Made by a program: the position numbers and the translations under genes
Shown here: positions 20,701 through 28,217 of the stretch, in pieces
Layout of the letters: the number at the start of each line of letters is the position of its first letter
Position numbering within the stretch: position 1 is the first letter of the stretch
Notes under the pieces: generated by a model
The model's database searches: none
What the model was told of the DNA's origin: nothing
Seen by the model: only the letters and a program-made list of their open reading frames with translations
Source of the DNA: an uncultured Bacteroidia bacterium
Lineage (GTDB): Bacteria; Bacteroidota; Bacteroidia; NS11-12g; UBA955
Assembly (NCBI GenBank): GCA_938086785.1
Contig: CALKCM010000005.1
Span: 64,501 to 128,500, forward strand
Length of the DNA: 64,000 nt
Direction of reading: 5' to 3'

Positions 20701-21813
20701 GTTGGCTCGGTAAGGCTCAGATTCTCCTAAATCCATAAATGCCAAGATATCTCGCGGTGTTTGAACGTTGGCTCCACGGTTTGTTACCCATACCTCTACC
20801 CTGTTTATGAGCACTCCACTGGTAATTAAAGGAAGATTTTCGAGAGATTCATCATAGTTATCTCTAAAGAAATGAGATAAAAAATAGTGCCTATTTTGCT
20901 CGTAATTATCCGCTCCAATTCTAAATTCATTTAATTGAGCTCCCCCTTGAAGCACCGTTTCTGTACTCTGACCTTTGTTCTGACTAAATACAGATTGTAT
21001 GGTAGTTTTACCAAATTGCATGGTGGCACTTACTCCATACAAATTATTGGCTGGCTTAATTAATTGCGTAGGTAAATTAAGCGCCAAATTACCCACCTGA
21101 ATATCTTTAAGAAGACCGTCTGGCTTCCCTTTCCATCCTAAATTGGTTTGATTATCAAATTCAAAGGCAGCCTCCGTATCATAATTAATTCCAAGTTTTA
21201 CATATTGCCCAATATTCCCATTCGCACTGAATTGAATCTGTTGATCAAATATGGGTACAAAATAGCGTTGCTGTCTTTTACTAAAGCTTGGATTTCTATT
21301 TACATTGATGTTACCACCAAACTTAACCATGGCTGAACCACTTAATTGAAAATCTACAGCGCCTTCTCCAAATATTTTATTGGTCAGGGGATTATTTAAT
21401 TCTCCTTTTAAATAATCTGTAATTGAACTTTTTCCCCTTCCAGTACTGCTTAAATTATTCTGCGACTTTTTTCTGTAGTAATCCGAGGAACTTTGTTCCG
21501 ATTGCCTTTTTACATAATCCAGCACGGACAGTGAACTACCTGTAGGGTACTGAGTAGTTCCTACCGTTCTGTATTGTTCATATCGATTGGTTTTGGGATT
21601 GTATTTCCAAATAGAATTAACGGGATCTTTAAGATCAATATTGGTTTTAGGTTTATTCTTTTCCCACTTTTTTGGAGGATCAATTTTATATTTAGCACTT
21701 GTATCCGTTTGAGCCTGTAACAAGGCAAAAAAAGATATAAAAGCCAATAAAAATACATGCTTCTTATTAGCTAAAAAGCCAATTACAGAAGCATATCCTT
21801 CTCTATTATTCAT
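14713..21813 (-). CDS. sprA: SprA/Sov, giant outer-membrane translocon of the type IX secretion system
   Basis: At 2,366 residues it has the size of Flavobacterium SprA (about 2,400), the 36-strand barrel through which T9SS cargo crosses the outer membrane. After a signal peptide (about residues 18-36) come SprA hallmarks: VLDYVKRQSEQ, repeated 'sprA' segments with barrel strands (GEGAVDFQLSGSAMVKFGGN, QQIQFSANGNIGQYVKLG), long soluble loops with LDDFENAELPNDYKTVHNWA and EIWMLDPL, and a barrel-rich C terminus ending FGLELRYTLN. It sits between ruvA (49 nt upstream) and porZ (1 nt downstream). A ruvA-sprA linkage is common in Bacteroidota. It probably exports the endonuclease and LTD proteins seen in this window. 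Confidence 0.95.
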   Translation of the reverse strand: MNNREGYASVIGFLANKKHVFLLAFISFFALLQAQTDTSAKYKIDPPKKWEKNKPKTNIDLKDPVNSIWKYNPKTNRYEQYRTVGTTQYPTGSSLSVLDYVKRQSEQSSSDYYRKKSQNNLSSTGRGKSSITDYLKGELNNPLTNKIFGEGAVDFQLSGSAMVKFGGNINVNRNPSFSKRQQRYFVPIFDQQIQFSANGNIGQYVKLGINYDTEAAFEFDNQTNLGWKGKPDGLLKDIQVGNLALNLPTQLIKPANNLYGVSATMQFGKTTIQSVFSQNKGQSTETVLQGGAQLNEFRIGADNYEQNRHYFLSHFFRDNYDESLENLPLITSGVLINRVEVWVTNRGANVQTPRDILAFMDLGESEPYRANLNGNGPGNVTDNSSNDLYNDIKDDGDVRKVGQSIDKLNAKYLSFEQSLDYDLLTNARMLTANDYSINKQLGYISLNQPLNNDEILAVAFEYTYNGEPYQVGEFSRDLPQQNNEMLYVKMLKPTTIRVKVPIWDLMMKNVYSLNTYSLSLEDFKLNVIYADDTSGADYNYIPRQDVPAFANGRPLLQVFGLDKLNRQREAKPDGVFDAVEGLTINTQYARIMLPVVEPFGDHMRNQFGSRADLADYYAYDALYDSTKLLAQQDTRHNKFFFTGSYKSQNGAELFLGTTNLARGSVRVTANGRPLTEGFDYEVEYVLGRVRILNQGLLQGGAEIRATADGQSFFNINQKTLLGARVEHKFNKNVMLGATALHMYERPLTTKTNFNEEPLLNSIVGADLTFSGKSRFITKMVDKLPFLETKEISVYNGYFEFAKLFPHNHKSQGKQRGVSNLDDFENAELPNDYKTVHNWAMASVPQKQPGVISDPSDFAFDKTKWLDHSAEVSFYTIDPLFFRDIDMPDNISNDADNILSDPYQRQWDQSDIFRFRNFPAGTPTLMSTLDIRFNPFKRGQYNFLSDPSQIDANGMMLDPKKSWGGLMRRVDLNDFEAANIDYIEIWMLDPLIDNPNMSGDFYLNLGNISEDILPDRRKSFENGYPTNGDYSKTDSTTSALVPTSQQINFAFDAEPQNIRKQDVGIDGLDDAQEREYFDTLYLDKLEANFGAGSVIYQEAFRDPSNDNFLHYLEDQYDTDDANIIERYSSFQNMQGNSNPEQYTSGKYSGMPRSFSPMPNDEDVNRDFTMNQSEDYFQYRIKMSAADLQIGKNYVSDIIEENVLLRNGQEKSFKWYQFKIPIRQYEKAVGNISDFKSIRFMRMFMTNFDKEVMIRIGNLNLVRADWRRYTNSLKQPGIIIPVDPNDGTQFSVSTVNKEENGNRSPIVYVEPPGVERVQNLASLGTTRENEQALSLSVCNLKPGDSRAAFKTSQFDIRNYKRLQMFLHAEAPENPNLKDDEVSAFIRFGTDLTNNYYEYEIPLKVTRGIYNNPNAAGVSEAIWRDDNFIDLEFAQLIQHKIDRQREAWPVTVPYVKPAEKGQFSVLGLPDLSNIRVFMIGVRNNSDNVQCFEVWANELRVKDIANSGGYAALANFQTQLADFGQVSMAGSVRTIGFGDVDKKLNQRSLNKTINFDIASNLELGKFFPQKLGISLPLYIGYSENYIRPKYYPLNPDVELQQFLSQLADPDERDRIRKAAEDFSSLYSFNFSNIRFGKGGGKNYPWKLSNFNAGYSYQNNYRRNQQIEENFTKTTQVSLGYAFSPKTKAWQPFKKIKSKHLAIVRDFNINFLPSSFSVQTQFNRLYSEMQARNNNSFNQINPRFYDKNFTNVRNYNLNWQLTKKLNISYSAIANARIQEPFGKIKTKEQKDSITKEIFNFGRLADFSQNINASYKLPIDKIKFFNWVSVTTSYNGSYKWTQAPPSFKEIGNTIQNSANYSIQPNFTFTQLYQKVPWLRDLNRKKRRPVRRNTRSETNDGKGKEEKEKKENIAPKPNYFKIGVGNFISMFKNAGFNYSITEGTLLPGFRYTPDFFGQNAANASPGVKFILGLQEKDLRYKLADIGALNTDERLNTQFTKNYSEQFSGNITVEPFKDFRIVFDLNKSSTINTNSTFKFNGMNFEDQGFSENGQFNMSGWFFRTHFVKDENFGEQHPNAVFKQYENDRFTVAQRLMNADGRVGTKGLDSATGFPIGYDRNSQDVLVSAFYNAYSGGDAGRSTLSAFPKIPLPGWNINYTGLSKLKAVKRFFTNITLKHGYNGKYSINGYTQNLKYDQDETVAKGETFTPKYQIENVTISEGFYPLIGINVTTKNNWTIGLDYKRQRTIRLIAANFNVTEQRNNEFQTTIGYRIAGLVLPIRRNGRKLYLPNDFRFDLTVSVSDVVTVVRKIDGDDNRYSAGMKTVRISPNLSYQINDKFNVAFRYNRLALSPKVQNQFYTALTDFGLELRYTLN

Positions 21814-21861
21814 TACTATGTGGTTTCTTTTGATAGAGTATTTTTTTAACTTATAGGCTTT

Positions 21862-22461
21862 TTACATCAATTTAAGGGCTTCTTTAATAAGGGTTTCTAC
21901 CGTTGCATCACTTCCGGACTTGGAAATTTTGGCCAAGGTTTTATCAATTATTTTACGGCTGTATCCCAAGGTAGATAATGCGGCTGTTGCCTCTATAACA
22001 CTATCGGACATTCCCGCTGAAGCTAATGACCCAGCTCCTTTTTGACCTAAACCGATTTTATCTTTTAATTCAAGCACAATTCGCTGAGCACTTTTTTCAC
22101 CAATTCCTTTTATGCTTTTTAGCAATCCAATATTTCCATTTACAATGGCCGAAGATAAAACATCAGGCTCAAGTGCAGATAACATAAGTATTCCTGTATT
22201 CTTGCCAACACCAGAAACACTGGTAAGCATTTGAAACATGCTTCTTTCTTCCGGCTCTGAAAATCCGTAAAGCATCATCGCAACGGGCGATTGGTTTTCG
22301 ACCTTAAACGTCTGTTCTACAAATAAGCGCGTTTGCTTTGAATTTTTAATGCGCTCATAGGTAATGATTGAGATGGCTATTAAATAACCCATACCTCCGT
22401 TTTCAACCACAACATGTGTCGGGGATATTCGATCAATATTTCCTTCTATGAAATCATACAT
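21862..22461 (-). CDS. ruvA: Holliday junction branch migration protein RuvA
   Basis: Junction-binding subunit of the RuvAB motor. The 199-residue protein shows an N-terminal OB fold (MYDFIEGNIDRISPTHVVVE, then GYLIAIS), paired helix-hairpin-helix motifs (FQMLTSVSGVGKNTGILMLS and LLKSIKGIGEKSAQRIVLEL) and a C-terminal RuvB-binding three-helix domain (ATAALSTLGYSRKIIDK onwards), all of normal length. A TACATTCGC promoter-like box lies 17 nt upstream. It precedes sprA on the same strand and probably shares its transcript, a gene order conserved in many Bacteroidota without a known functional reason. Confidence 0.95.
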   Translation of the reverse strand: MYDFIEGNIDRISPTHVVVENGGMGYLIAISIITYERIKNSKQTRLFVEQTFKVENQSPVAMMLYGFSEPEERSMFQMLTSVSGVGKNTGILMLSALEPDVLSSAIVNGNIGLLKSIKGIGEKSAQRIVLELKDKIGLGQKGAGSLASAGMSDSVIEATAALSTLGYSRKIIDKTLAKISKSGSDATVETLIKEALKLM

Positions 22462-22478
22462 CTTCTTTATATCTTCGG

Positions 22479-22487
22479 GCGAATGTA
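22479..22487 (-). promoter_or_regulatory. -7 box TACATTCGC before ruvA-sprA-porZ
   Basis: Minus-strand TACATTCGC matches TAnnTTTGC with one T-to-C change and lies 17 nt before the ruvA ATG. It would drive ruvA, sprA and porZ if they are one unit. Confidence 0.4.
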
Positions 22488-22556
22488 AGGGAAACGAACT
22501 TTCAATTAAAATATTACCTCATTGATGTCATTTTTTTGACACCAGCAGGGCAAAGT

Positions 22557-23213
22557 TTATGAATTTGCCGCTTTATGGTCAGCTAAGAATTTCTCTAAAC
22601 CAATATCTGTTAATGGATGTTTTAGTAGTCCTGTCATCGCACTTAAAGGACAGGTAACCACATTTGCTCCTGCTTCGGCGCACTTTACAATGTGTAAAGG
22701 ATTGCGAACGCTAGCAGCTAATATTTCGGTATTATACCCTTGAACTTCGTAAATTTTTGCAATACTCTTAATAAGATCCATTCCGTCCCAACTAATATCG
22801 TCTAAACGACCAATAAAAGGAGAAAGGTATGTAGCTCCTGCTTTTGCCGCTAGAATGGCTTGACCTGGACTAAAAACTAAAGTACAATTAGTATCAATAT
22901 TTTTTTTACTGAAGTAAGATATTGCCTTAATTCCGTCTTGAATCATTGGAACTTTTACAACAATATTCGGATGAATCTCATGGAGCCTCTCGCCCTCCAC
23001 AATCATTTTATCGTATTCTGTACTAATGACTTCCGCGCTTACATCTCCATCAACAATGTCACAAATCTTTAAGTAGTGATCTAAAATGTTTTGCTCACCA
23101 ACAATTCCTTCTTTAGCCATTAAGCTCGGGTTGGTAGTCACACCATCTAAAATCCCTAATTCTTCAGCTTCTTTTATCTGATCTAAATTTGCTGTATCTA
23201 TAAAAAATTTCAT
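22557..23213 (-). CDS. fsa: Transaldolase-family enzyme (fructose-6-phosphate aldolase type)
   Basis: A 218-residue short transaldolase (TalC/MipB/FSA group). It begins [16 protein letters not shown], the family's usual N terminus, has [13 protein letters not shown], the Schiff-base lysine in [27 protein letters not shown] and [10 protein letters not shown]. The ATG at 23213 is preferred over one seven codons upstream because the protein then starts like its homologues and a TTATTTTGC box lies 6 nt before it. Short members act either as true transaldolases in the pentose phosphate pathway or as fructose-6-phosphate aldolases. Many Bacteroidota members are annotated as transaldolase, so the exact activity is open. 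Confidence 0.85.
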   Translation of the reverse strand: MKFFIDTANLDQIKEAEELGILDGVTTNPSLMAKEGIVGEQNILDHYLKICDIVDGDVSAEVISTEYDKMIVEGERLHEIHPNIVVKVPMIQDGIKAISYFSKKNIDTNCTLVFSPGQAILAAKAGATYLSPFIGRLDDISWDGMDLIKSIAKIYEVQGYNTEILAASVRNPLHIVKCAEAGANVVTCPLSAMTGLLKHPLTDIGLEKFLADHKAANS

Positions 23214-23271
23214 TAGACTGCAAAATAACATCATTTAAACGGCTATCGCTTAAAAGAGAGTAGAAATTTAT

Positions 23272-23898
23272 CTATTTTTTTAACCTGTATCCAACAGAGA
23301 CCCCAAGAAAACCCTGATTTGGCGAATTTTCCCAACCTCTTTTACCAAAAAATTTAAGGCGCATGCCTAGTTCTGGCTTTATAAGAAGCCTTTCCTTCAT
23401 CATGAGAAAATTCCCTGCCAAACCAACAATACCAAAACTTCTTGTTGCAATCCAAATATCCTTTTTATTCGTTACTGTACCATTGATTGTGGCTTCTCTT
23501 ATTGTATTTACTTGAGAACCAATAAAAACAGAGGGATAAAATCTAGGCTTTCCCCCCAATCGTAAATGAATATTTCCCGCAAGCTGTACTGCTCTAATGT
23601 TATTGTTGTATAACATCTCACTGCTGGCATTCGTATAATTAGGAGAGTAATTCATTTCAGAAAAACCCACTCTAAAATCAGCCTTAAGCAAGTATTGTAT
23701 CACTGTATTTACCTCAACACCAGCACTATAGCCGCTTGAAGCACGCACACTTGAAAAAGTCCCATTACTGTTAGACTGATACTTATACAAATTATTCTCA
23801 TACCTCCCATAAAGTCCAAAATGAATGGTACCTGCGTCTTGAGCGGTAAGTATTTGTACCATTAGTATTACTAAACTAAGAGAAGCAATTCTTTTCAT
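23272..23898 (-). CDS. Outer-membrane beta-barrel protein (small, uncharacterised)
   Basis: A 208-residue protein with a clear signal peptide (MKRIASLSLVILMVQILTAQ) and alternating aromatic/hydrophobic strands, for example IHFGLYGRYENNLYKY, YSAGVEVNTVIQYLLKADFRVGF and GFLGVSVGYRLKK at the C terminus. This suits an 8-stranded outer-membrane barrel of the PorT/OmpA-barrel type. No enzymatic motif is seen. It stands alone between the transaldolase gene (58 nt downstream) and the divergent PTPS/QueD gene. The role is unknown. Confidence 0.65.
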   Translation of the reverse strand: MKRIASLSLVILMVQILTAQDAGTIHFGLYGRYENNLYKYQSNSNGTFSSVRASSGYSAGVEVNTVIQYLLKADFRVGFSEMNYSPNYTNASSEMLYNNNIRAVQLAGNIHLRLGGKPRFYPSVFIGSQVNTIREATINGTVTNKKDIWIATRSFGIVGLAGNFLMMKERLLIKPELGMRLKFFGKRGWENSPNQGFLGVSVGYRLKK

Positions 23899-24116
23899 AT
23901 AATTTCTGCAAGAAAGTGAATATTTAGGTCTCTAACAATGCCATGAGCAGTTGTGACTTAATTATGAATATTTTTCCATAGTCTGCAAGAATCAGTAAAG
24001 ACAGGACTTTTAAATCCTTTTGTAAGGATTCAAAAGACAAATAAAATATAAATATAGAAAAAAAACAGACCCAAAGCGAACATAATTGTCTCTTTGAATG
24101 TTTTATTTGCATAGTA

Positions 24117-24530
24117 ATGTCAAACATTGTTTCCGTTTTCAGAAAAGCTCACTTTAACGCAGCTCATCGCCTTCATTCACCGAACCTTTCGGAGGAAGAA
24201 AATCAAAAGATTTTTGGCAAGTGCAATAACGTCTACTTTCATGGTCATAACTATGACATGGAAATCAAGGTTACAGGTCCAATAGATGAAAAAACAGGAT
24301 ATGTAATTGATCTAAAGATTTTAAATAACCTTATTGAAAACGAAGTATGCGAAAGATTTGATCATAAAAACTTAAATTTGGATACCGAAGAATTTAAAAC
24401 ACTGAATCCAACGGCAGAAAATATTGCCATTGTTATTTACGATATTTTAAAACCAAAATTGGCAGCGAACTTGTCATTGTCAGTAAGGTTATATGAAACC
24501 CCTAGAAACTTTGTAGAATTTAATGGATAA
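24117..24530 (+). CDS. 6-pyruvoyl-tetrahydropterin synthase / 6-carboxytetrahydropterin synthase family (QueD-like)
   Basis: A 137-residue PTPS-fold enzyme acting on dihydroneopterin triphosphate, the product of FolE. Zinc-ligand histidines are in FNAAHRLH and FHGHNYDMEIKV; the catalytic cysteine lies in GKCNNV; VIDLKILNNLI and the C-terminal VRLYETP are typical. It overlaps folE by 8 nt, so substrate supply and use are coupled. QueD (queuosine) and PTPS (biopterin-like cofactor) are hard to separate by sequence, and no queC, queE or sepiapterin reductase gene is here to decide. A TTTATTTGC box lies 6 nt before the ATG. Confidence 0.88.
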   Translation: MSNIVSVFRKAHFNAAHRLHSPNLSEEENQKIFGKCNNVYFHGHNYDMEIKVTGPIDEKTGYVIDLKILNNLIENEVCERFDHKNLNLDTEEFKTLNPTAENIAIVIYDILKPKLAANLSLSVRLYETPRNFVEFNG

Positions 24531-25188
24531 CTCGAACGATATAGAAGAAATTGGAGATAATCACATCTCCGGAAACACGGATACTCCTTTAAGAGAAGAC
24601 GCTTTTGAATTGGATAATGATATTAAAATTGAGCTTATTCAAAAACACTTTAAAGAAATCATGCAAATTTTAGGCCTTGACCTTACGGATGAGAGCTTAA
24701 AAGATACTCCTGCGCGGGTGGCAAAGATGTATGTGAATGAAACGTTTGCTGGATTGAACCCAGAAAATCAACCAAAGGCTACTTTATTCGAAAATAATTA
24801 CCAGTATAAAGAAATGTTGGTAGAAAAGAATATTGGCTTTTACAGTACTTGTGAGCATCATTTTGTTCCCATTTTTGGCAAAGCTCATGTGGCTTATATT
24901 AGTGAAGGAAATGTAATCGGTCTAAGTAAATTAAACAGGATTGTCAATTTCTTTGCAAAACGTCCGCAAGTTCAGGAACGCATGACCATCCAAATTGCGA
25001 ATCATTTAAAAGAAGTCTTAAAAACAGAAAATGTTGCCGTAATAATGGAAGCAAAGCATCTGTGCGTGGCGAGTAGAGGAATAAAGGACGATACAAGCAC
25101 CACTGTTACCGTGAGTTTTCATGGAAAATTTAATGACTCTAATACCAAAGCGGAGCTCCTATCATTTATTGATAATGAGTTGAAATAG
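24523..25188 (+). CDS. folE: GTP cyclohydrolase I
   Basis: Converts GTP to 7,8-dihydroneopterin triphosphate for folate, biopterin or queuosine precursors. The 221-residue protein has an acidic N-terminal extension (about 1-35), then the FolE core: DTPARVAKMYVNETFAGL, GFYSTCEHHFVPIFGKAHVAYI (zinc Cys and His, active-site His), VIGLSKLNRIVNFFAKRPQVQERMT, and the second zinc cysteine in AKHLCVASRGIKD. It begins inside the end of the PTPS/QueD-like gene, an arrangement that suggests translational coupling. Confidence 0.96.
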   Translation: MDNSNDIEEIGDNHISGNTDTPLREDAFELDNDIKIELIQKHFKEIMQILGLDLTDESLKDTPARVAKMYVNETFAGLNPENQPKATLFENNYQYKEMLVEKNIGFYSTCEHHFVPIFGKAHVAYISEGNVIGLSKLNRIVNFFAKRPQVQERMTIQIANHLKEVLKTENVAVIMEAKHLCVASRGIKDDTSTTVTVSFHGKFNDSNTKAELLSFIDNELK

Positions 25189-25407
25189 TTGTTAGAGTTA
25201 GCCCTTTTTTAATTTACTTATGTCGATTCATTCTCTGATTGGATTTTGCTCAGGTGTGATGTGCTCATCTATTTGCTTTCAGGCATGCAATGAAATTCCC
25301 TTTTTTAGAGGTATATCCTTAAATCCAACTTATTAGAAAGTAAATAATAGTATCTTTGAAACATTCGAATTTGGTTAATTCCAAGTCCATGTTCGTCCCG
25401 AAATTAC

Positions 25408-26169
25408 ATGTCTAAATTACCCAAAGAGCATACCTTTATTGACCTTTCAGATTATGGAAGACCAGTAGCTAGATTTATAGCAAATTCGCTAAAGAATACA
25501 TCCTTCACTCCCATTCACGTTACAATTGGATTTATAATAGCAGGCTTATTTGCCGTTTATTGCCTGCTAAACGGATATTACTGGTTAGCGGCCATTTTTC
25601 TAATTACTAAATCAATTTTAGATGCTGCAGATGGCGAGTTAGCTAGAGTTAAAAACAAACCCTCCTACACCGGTCGTTATTTAGACTCAGTAGCAGATAT
25701 ACTGCTTAACGCTTTATTTTTTAGTTCCATTTGGTACATCACAAATGCTTCAATTTGGCTATGTATTCTGTCATTCATTGGATTACAATTGCAAGGCACT
25801 CTATACAATTATTACTATGTTATATTGAGAGCTAAGCACAATGGAGATACAACAAGTCGAGTTTTTGAGAATAAAACTCCGGTAGCATTCGAAGGCGAAA
25901 AACAAAGTCACGTTACTATTCTTTTTCGTTTGTTCAATATCTTATATGTTGTTTTTGATAAGTCCATTTATCTCATGGATAGAAATGCCAACGAAGGAAC
26001 AATCTTTCCACGTTGGTTCATGTCATGTGTCTCTGCCTTTGGTTTAGGTTTCCAGCTGCTTATTATTGCAATTATGCTTGTATTAGGTTTAAAAGCCTCT
26101 ATTCTACCCTTCTTTTTAATCTACACCATTCTGATTCCAATTTTTATTGCAATCAGAAAGACTTTATAA
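25408..26169 (+). CDS. CDP-alcohol phosphatidyltransferase family membrane protein
   Basis: A 253-residue integral membrane enzyme. The complete CDP-alcohol phosphotransferase signature is present: D72, D75, G76, A79, R80, G89, D93 and D97 in the DAADGELAR ... GRYLDSVAD segment. About six transmembrane helices flank it. It transfers a phospho-alcohol from CDP-alcohol to an acceptor; in Bacteroidota such genes make phospholipids or CDP-inositol-like products, but the substrate cannot be told. The gene stands alone between folE and pgk. A TATCTTTGA box is 48 nt upstream of the ATG (25351-25359). Confidence 0.85.
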   Translation: MSKLPKEHTFIDLSDYGRPVARFIANSLKNTSFTPIHVTIGFIIAGLFAVYCLLNGYYWLAAIFLITKSILDAADGELARVKNKPSYTGRYLDSVADILLNALFFSSIWYITNASIWLCILSFIGLQLQGTLYNYYYVILRAKHNGDTTSRVFENKTPVAFEGEKQSHVTILFRLFNILYVVFDKSIYLMDRNANEGTIFPRWFMSCVSAFGLGFQLLIIAIMLVLGLKASILPFFLIYTILIPIFIAIRKTL

Positions 26170-26257
26170 CTGAGGCTTGATCAATATCACAACTCCAAAG
26201 CTGAAGTATAATTATAGAGTGTAAACGAATAAAATTAGCCTACTCCTTGGATTTGTT

Positions 26258-26266
26258 TAAATTTGC
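26258..26266 (+). promoter_or_regulatory. -7 promoter box TAAATTTGC before pgk
   Basis: A perfect TAnnTTTGC 8 nt upstream of the pgk ATG at 26275. It also shows that the in-frame start at 26263 lies inside the promoter and is unlikely. Confidence 0.5.
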
Positions 26267-26274
26267 ATTTCAGA

Positions 26275-27462
26275 ATGAAAACCATAGATTCAATAAATTT
26301 TTCTAACAAAAAAGCCATCATTCGAGTGGACTTTAACGTTCCTTTAAATGATCAATTTAAGATAACAGACGATAGTCGTTTAAAAGCGACCCTTCCAACC
26401 TTAAATAAAATATTGGATAATGGGGGTGCAATAATTCTAATGAGTCATTTAGGCCGTCCTAAAGCAGGCCCAGAAGATAAATTCTCTTTATCTCATATAG
26501 TACATCAATTGAGTCATTTATTAAATCGACCCGTACAATTTGCCAACAATTGCATTGGATCAGAGGCCATTGATAAGGCAGCTAATCTTCAATCGGGAGA
26601 AGTTTTGTTATTAGAAAATCTACGTTTTTACGGTGAGGAAACCAAAGGAGACCCTGATTTTGCAAAGAAACTGGCATCATTGGCCGATGTATATGTAAAC
26701 GATGCTTTTGGAACAGCACATAGAGCTCATGCAAGCACTGCTATTATTGCTGAGAACTTTGCTGAAAAAGCCCTGGGATATGTAATGGCAAGAGAAGTAG
26801 AAAATGCAAAAAAGGTGATGGATAATCCCCAAAGACCTTTTACTGCAATTGTAGGTGGAGCAAAGGTTTCAGACAAAATATTAATCATTGAAAACCTCAT
26901 GAGCATTGCCGATAACATCATTGTTGGCGGCGGCATGGCATTTACTTTCTATAAAGCAATGGGCGGAACCATTGGCTCTAGTTTATGTGAAGATGACAGA
27001 ATACAAGATTGTAAAAATATCCTTGAATCAGCGAAAGCAAAAGGAGTAAATATTTTGCTTCCTGAAGATAGCATGTGCACCACAGCATTTAGCAATGAGA
27101 CTGAAACAAAGGTTTGTGCAACCAATGAAATACCAGACGGATGGATGGGCTTAGATATTGGACCTAAAGCCATCGAACTATTCTCCAAAACCTTAGTCGA
27201 ATCAAAAACCATTTTATGGAATGGACCTATGGGTGTTTTTGAGATGAGCAATTTTGCCAAAGGCACAAGTTCTGTAGCCCAATCAGTAGCAGCCTCTACA
27301 GAAAAGGGTGCATTTAGTTTAATAGGTGGAGGCGATTCAGCCGCCGCTGTGCATCAATTGGGTTTTGCCGATAGAGTGAGTTATATCAGCACCGGTGGTG
27401 GAGCATTGCTTGAATTCTTTGAAGGAAAATCCTTGCCTGGCATTGAATCTATAACAGATTAA
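26275..27462 (+). CDS. pgk: Phosphoglycerate kinase
   Basis: Glycolytic ATP-forming kinase. The 395-residue protein has the family landmarks RVDFNVPLN (substrate-binding), [51 protein letters not shown], the hinge [22 protein letters not shown] and [21 protein letters not shown]. The start at 26275 gives [12 protein letters not shown] and places a TAAATTTGC box 8 nt upstream. It stands alone and converges with truA with 23 nt between the stops. Confidence 0.97.
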   Translation: MKTIDSINFSNKKAIIRVDFNVPLNDQFKITDDSRLKATLPTLNKILDNGGAIILMSHLGRPKAGPEDKFSLSHIVHQLSHLLNRPVQFANNCIGSEAIDKAANLQSGEVLLLENLRFYGEETKGDPDFAKKLASLADVYVNDAFGTAHRAHASTAIIAENFAEKALGYVMAREVENAKKVMDNPQRPFTAIVGGAKVSDKILIIENLMSIADNIIVGGGMAFTFYKAMGGTIGSSLCEDDRIQDCKNILESAKAKGVNILLPEDSMCTTAFSNETETKVCATNEIPDGWMGLDIGPKAIELFSKTLVESKTILWNGPMGVFEMSNFAKGTSSVAQSVAASTEKGAFSLIGGGDSAAAVHQLGFADRVSYISTGGGALLEFFEGKSLPGIESITD

Positions 27463-27485
27463 ATTAAAACGTTAAGAAGTCCTTA

Positions 27486-28214
27486 TTAATATTCCACTTT
27501 TGACAGAAAAAGGCCCTTGGCCTCAGCACTTTTCTTTGCTGCAGATCTATTCCTCTCCTCTAGTATCGTCAAAATAGCCTCAGGGCTTATTTTTTCTTGC
27601 CCAACTTCAATTAAGGTTCCTACAATAGCACGCACCATATTCCGCAGAAATCGATTTGCTCGGACAGTATAAACTAGTTTCTGACCTTCCTTGGTCCAGA
27701 AAGACTCAAAAACTTCGCAGATATTATTCTCATTGTCACTCCCCACCTTGCAAAACGAGGTGAAATCCTTTTTTCCAATAAGCAGAGCAGCAGCGGCATT
27801 CATTTTATCTAAAGACAGTTCGCCATGTACCAAAGAAAAGTGATCTCTATTCCAAATGTCCTTTTCAGAACTTAAATAATACCTGTATTCGCGGCTCAGC
27901 GCATCAAAGCGCGCATGAAAAGAGGTTTCTACTTCCCCTATTTTTTTAATACTAATGTCTCCTGGAAGGACCTTATTCAGTTTGTATTTAAGATTTTCTA
28001 AATTAGAAATAGACCGTGAATCAAAATGAGCACAATAGTCCCTTGCATGCACTCCTGTATCTGTTCTGCCACAACCTACAATTTGAATATCTTGGTTTAA
28101 GACAGTGCTTAATCGCCCCTCAATTACTTCTTGAACCGTACTTGCATTGGGCTGCTTTTGCCAGCCATGATACTGGCTCCCATCATAAGCTAATATAAGG
28201 GCGTAACGATTCAT
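27486..28214 (-). CDS. truA: tRNA pseudouridine(38-40) synthase TruA
   Basis: Makes pseudouridine at positions 38-40 of the tRNA anticodon arm. The 242-residue protein begins NRYALILAYDGSQYHGWQKQ, has the catalytic aspartate in GCGRTDTGVHARDYCAHFD, then SFHARFDALSREYRYYL and the C-terminal RFLRNMVRAIVGTLIEVG. The length is normal. It begins 3 nt after the thiolase gene ends on the same strand, so it is probably cotranscribed. Confidence 0.95.
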   Translation of the reverse strand: MNRYALILAYDGSQYHGWQKQPNASTVQEVIEGRLSTVLNQDIQIVGCGRTDTGVHARDYCAHFDSRSISNLENLKYKLNKVLPGDISIKKIGEVETSFHARFDALSREYRYYLSSEKDIWNRDHFSLVHGELSLDKMNAAAALLIGKKDFTSFCKVGSDNENNICEVFESFWTKEGQKLVYTVRANRFLRNMVRAIVGTLIEVGQEKISPEAILTILEERNRSAAKKSAEAKGLFLSKVEY

Positions 28215-28217
28215 TGA

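Noticed and set aside
23924-24127. A 67-codon minus-strand hydrophobic open frame between the barrel and QueD-like genes
   Set aside because: It overlaps the QueD-like start and promoter, has AT-rich composition and no coupling or family match. The 218-nt gap is better read as a divergent promoter region.
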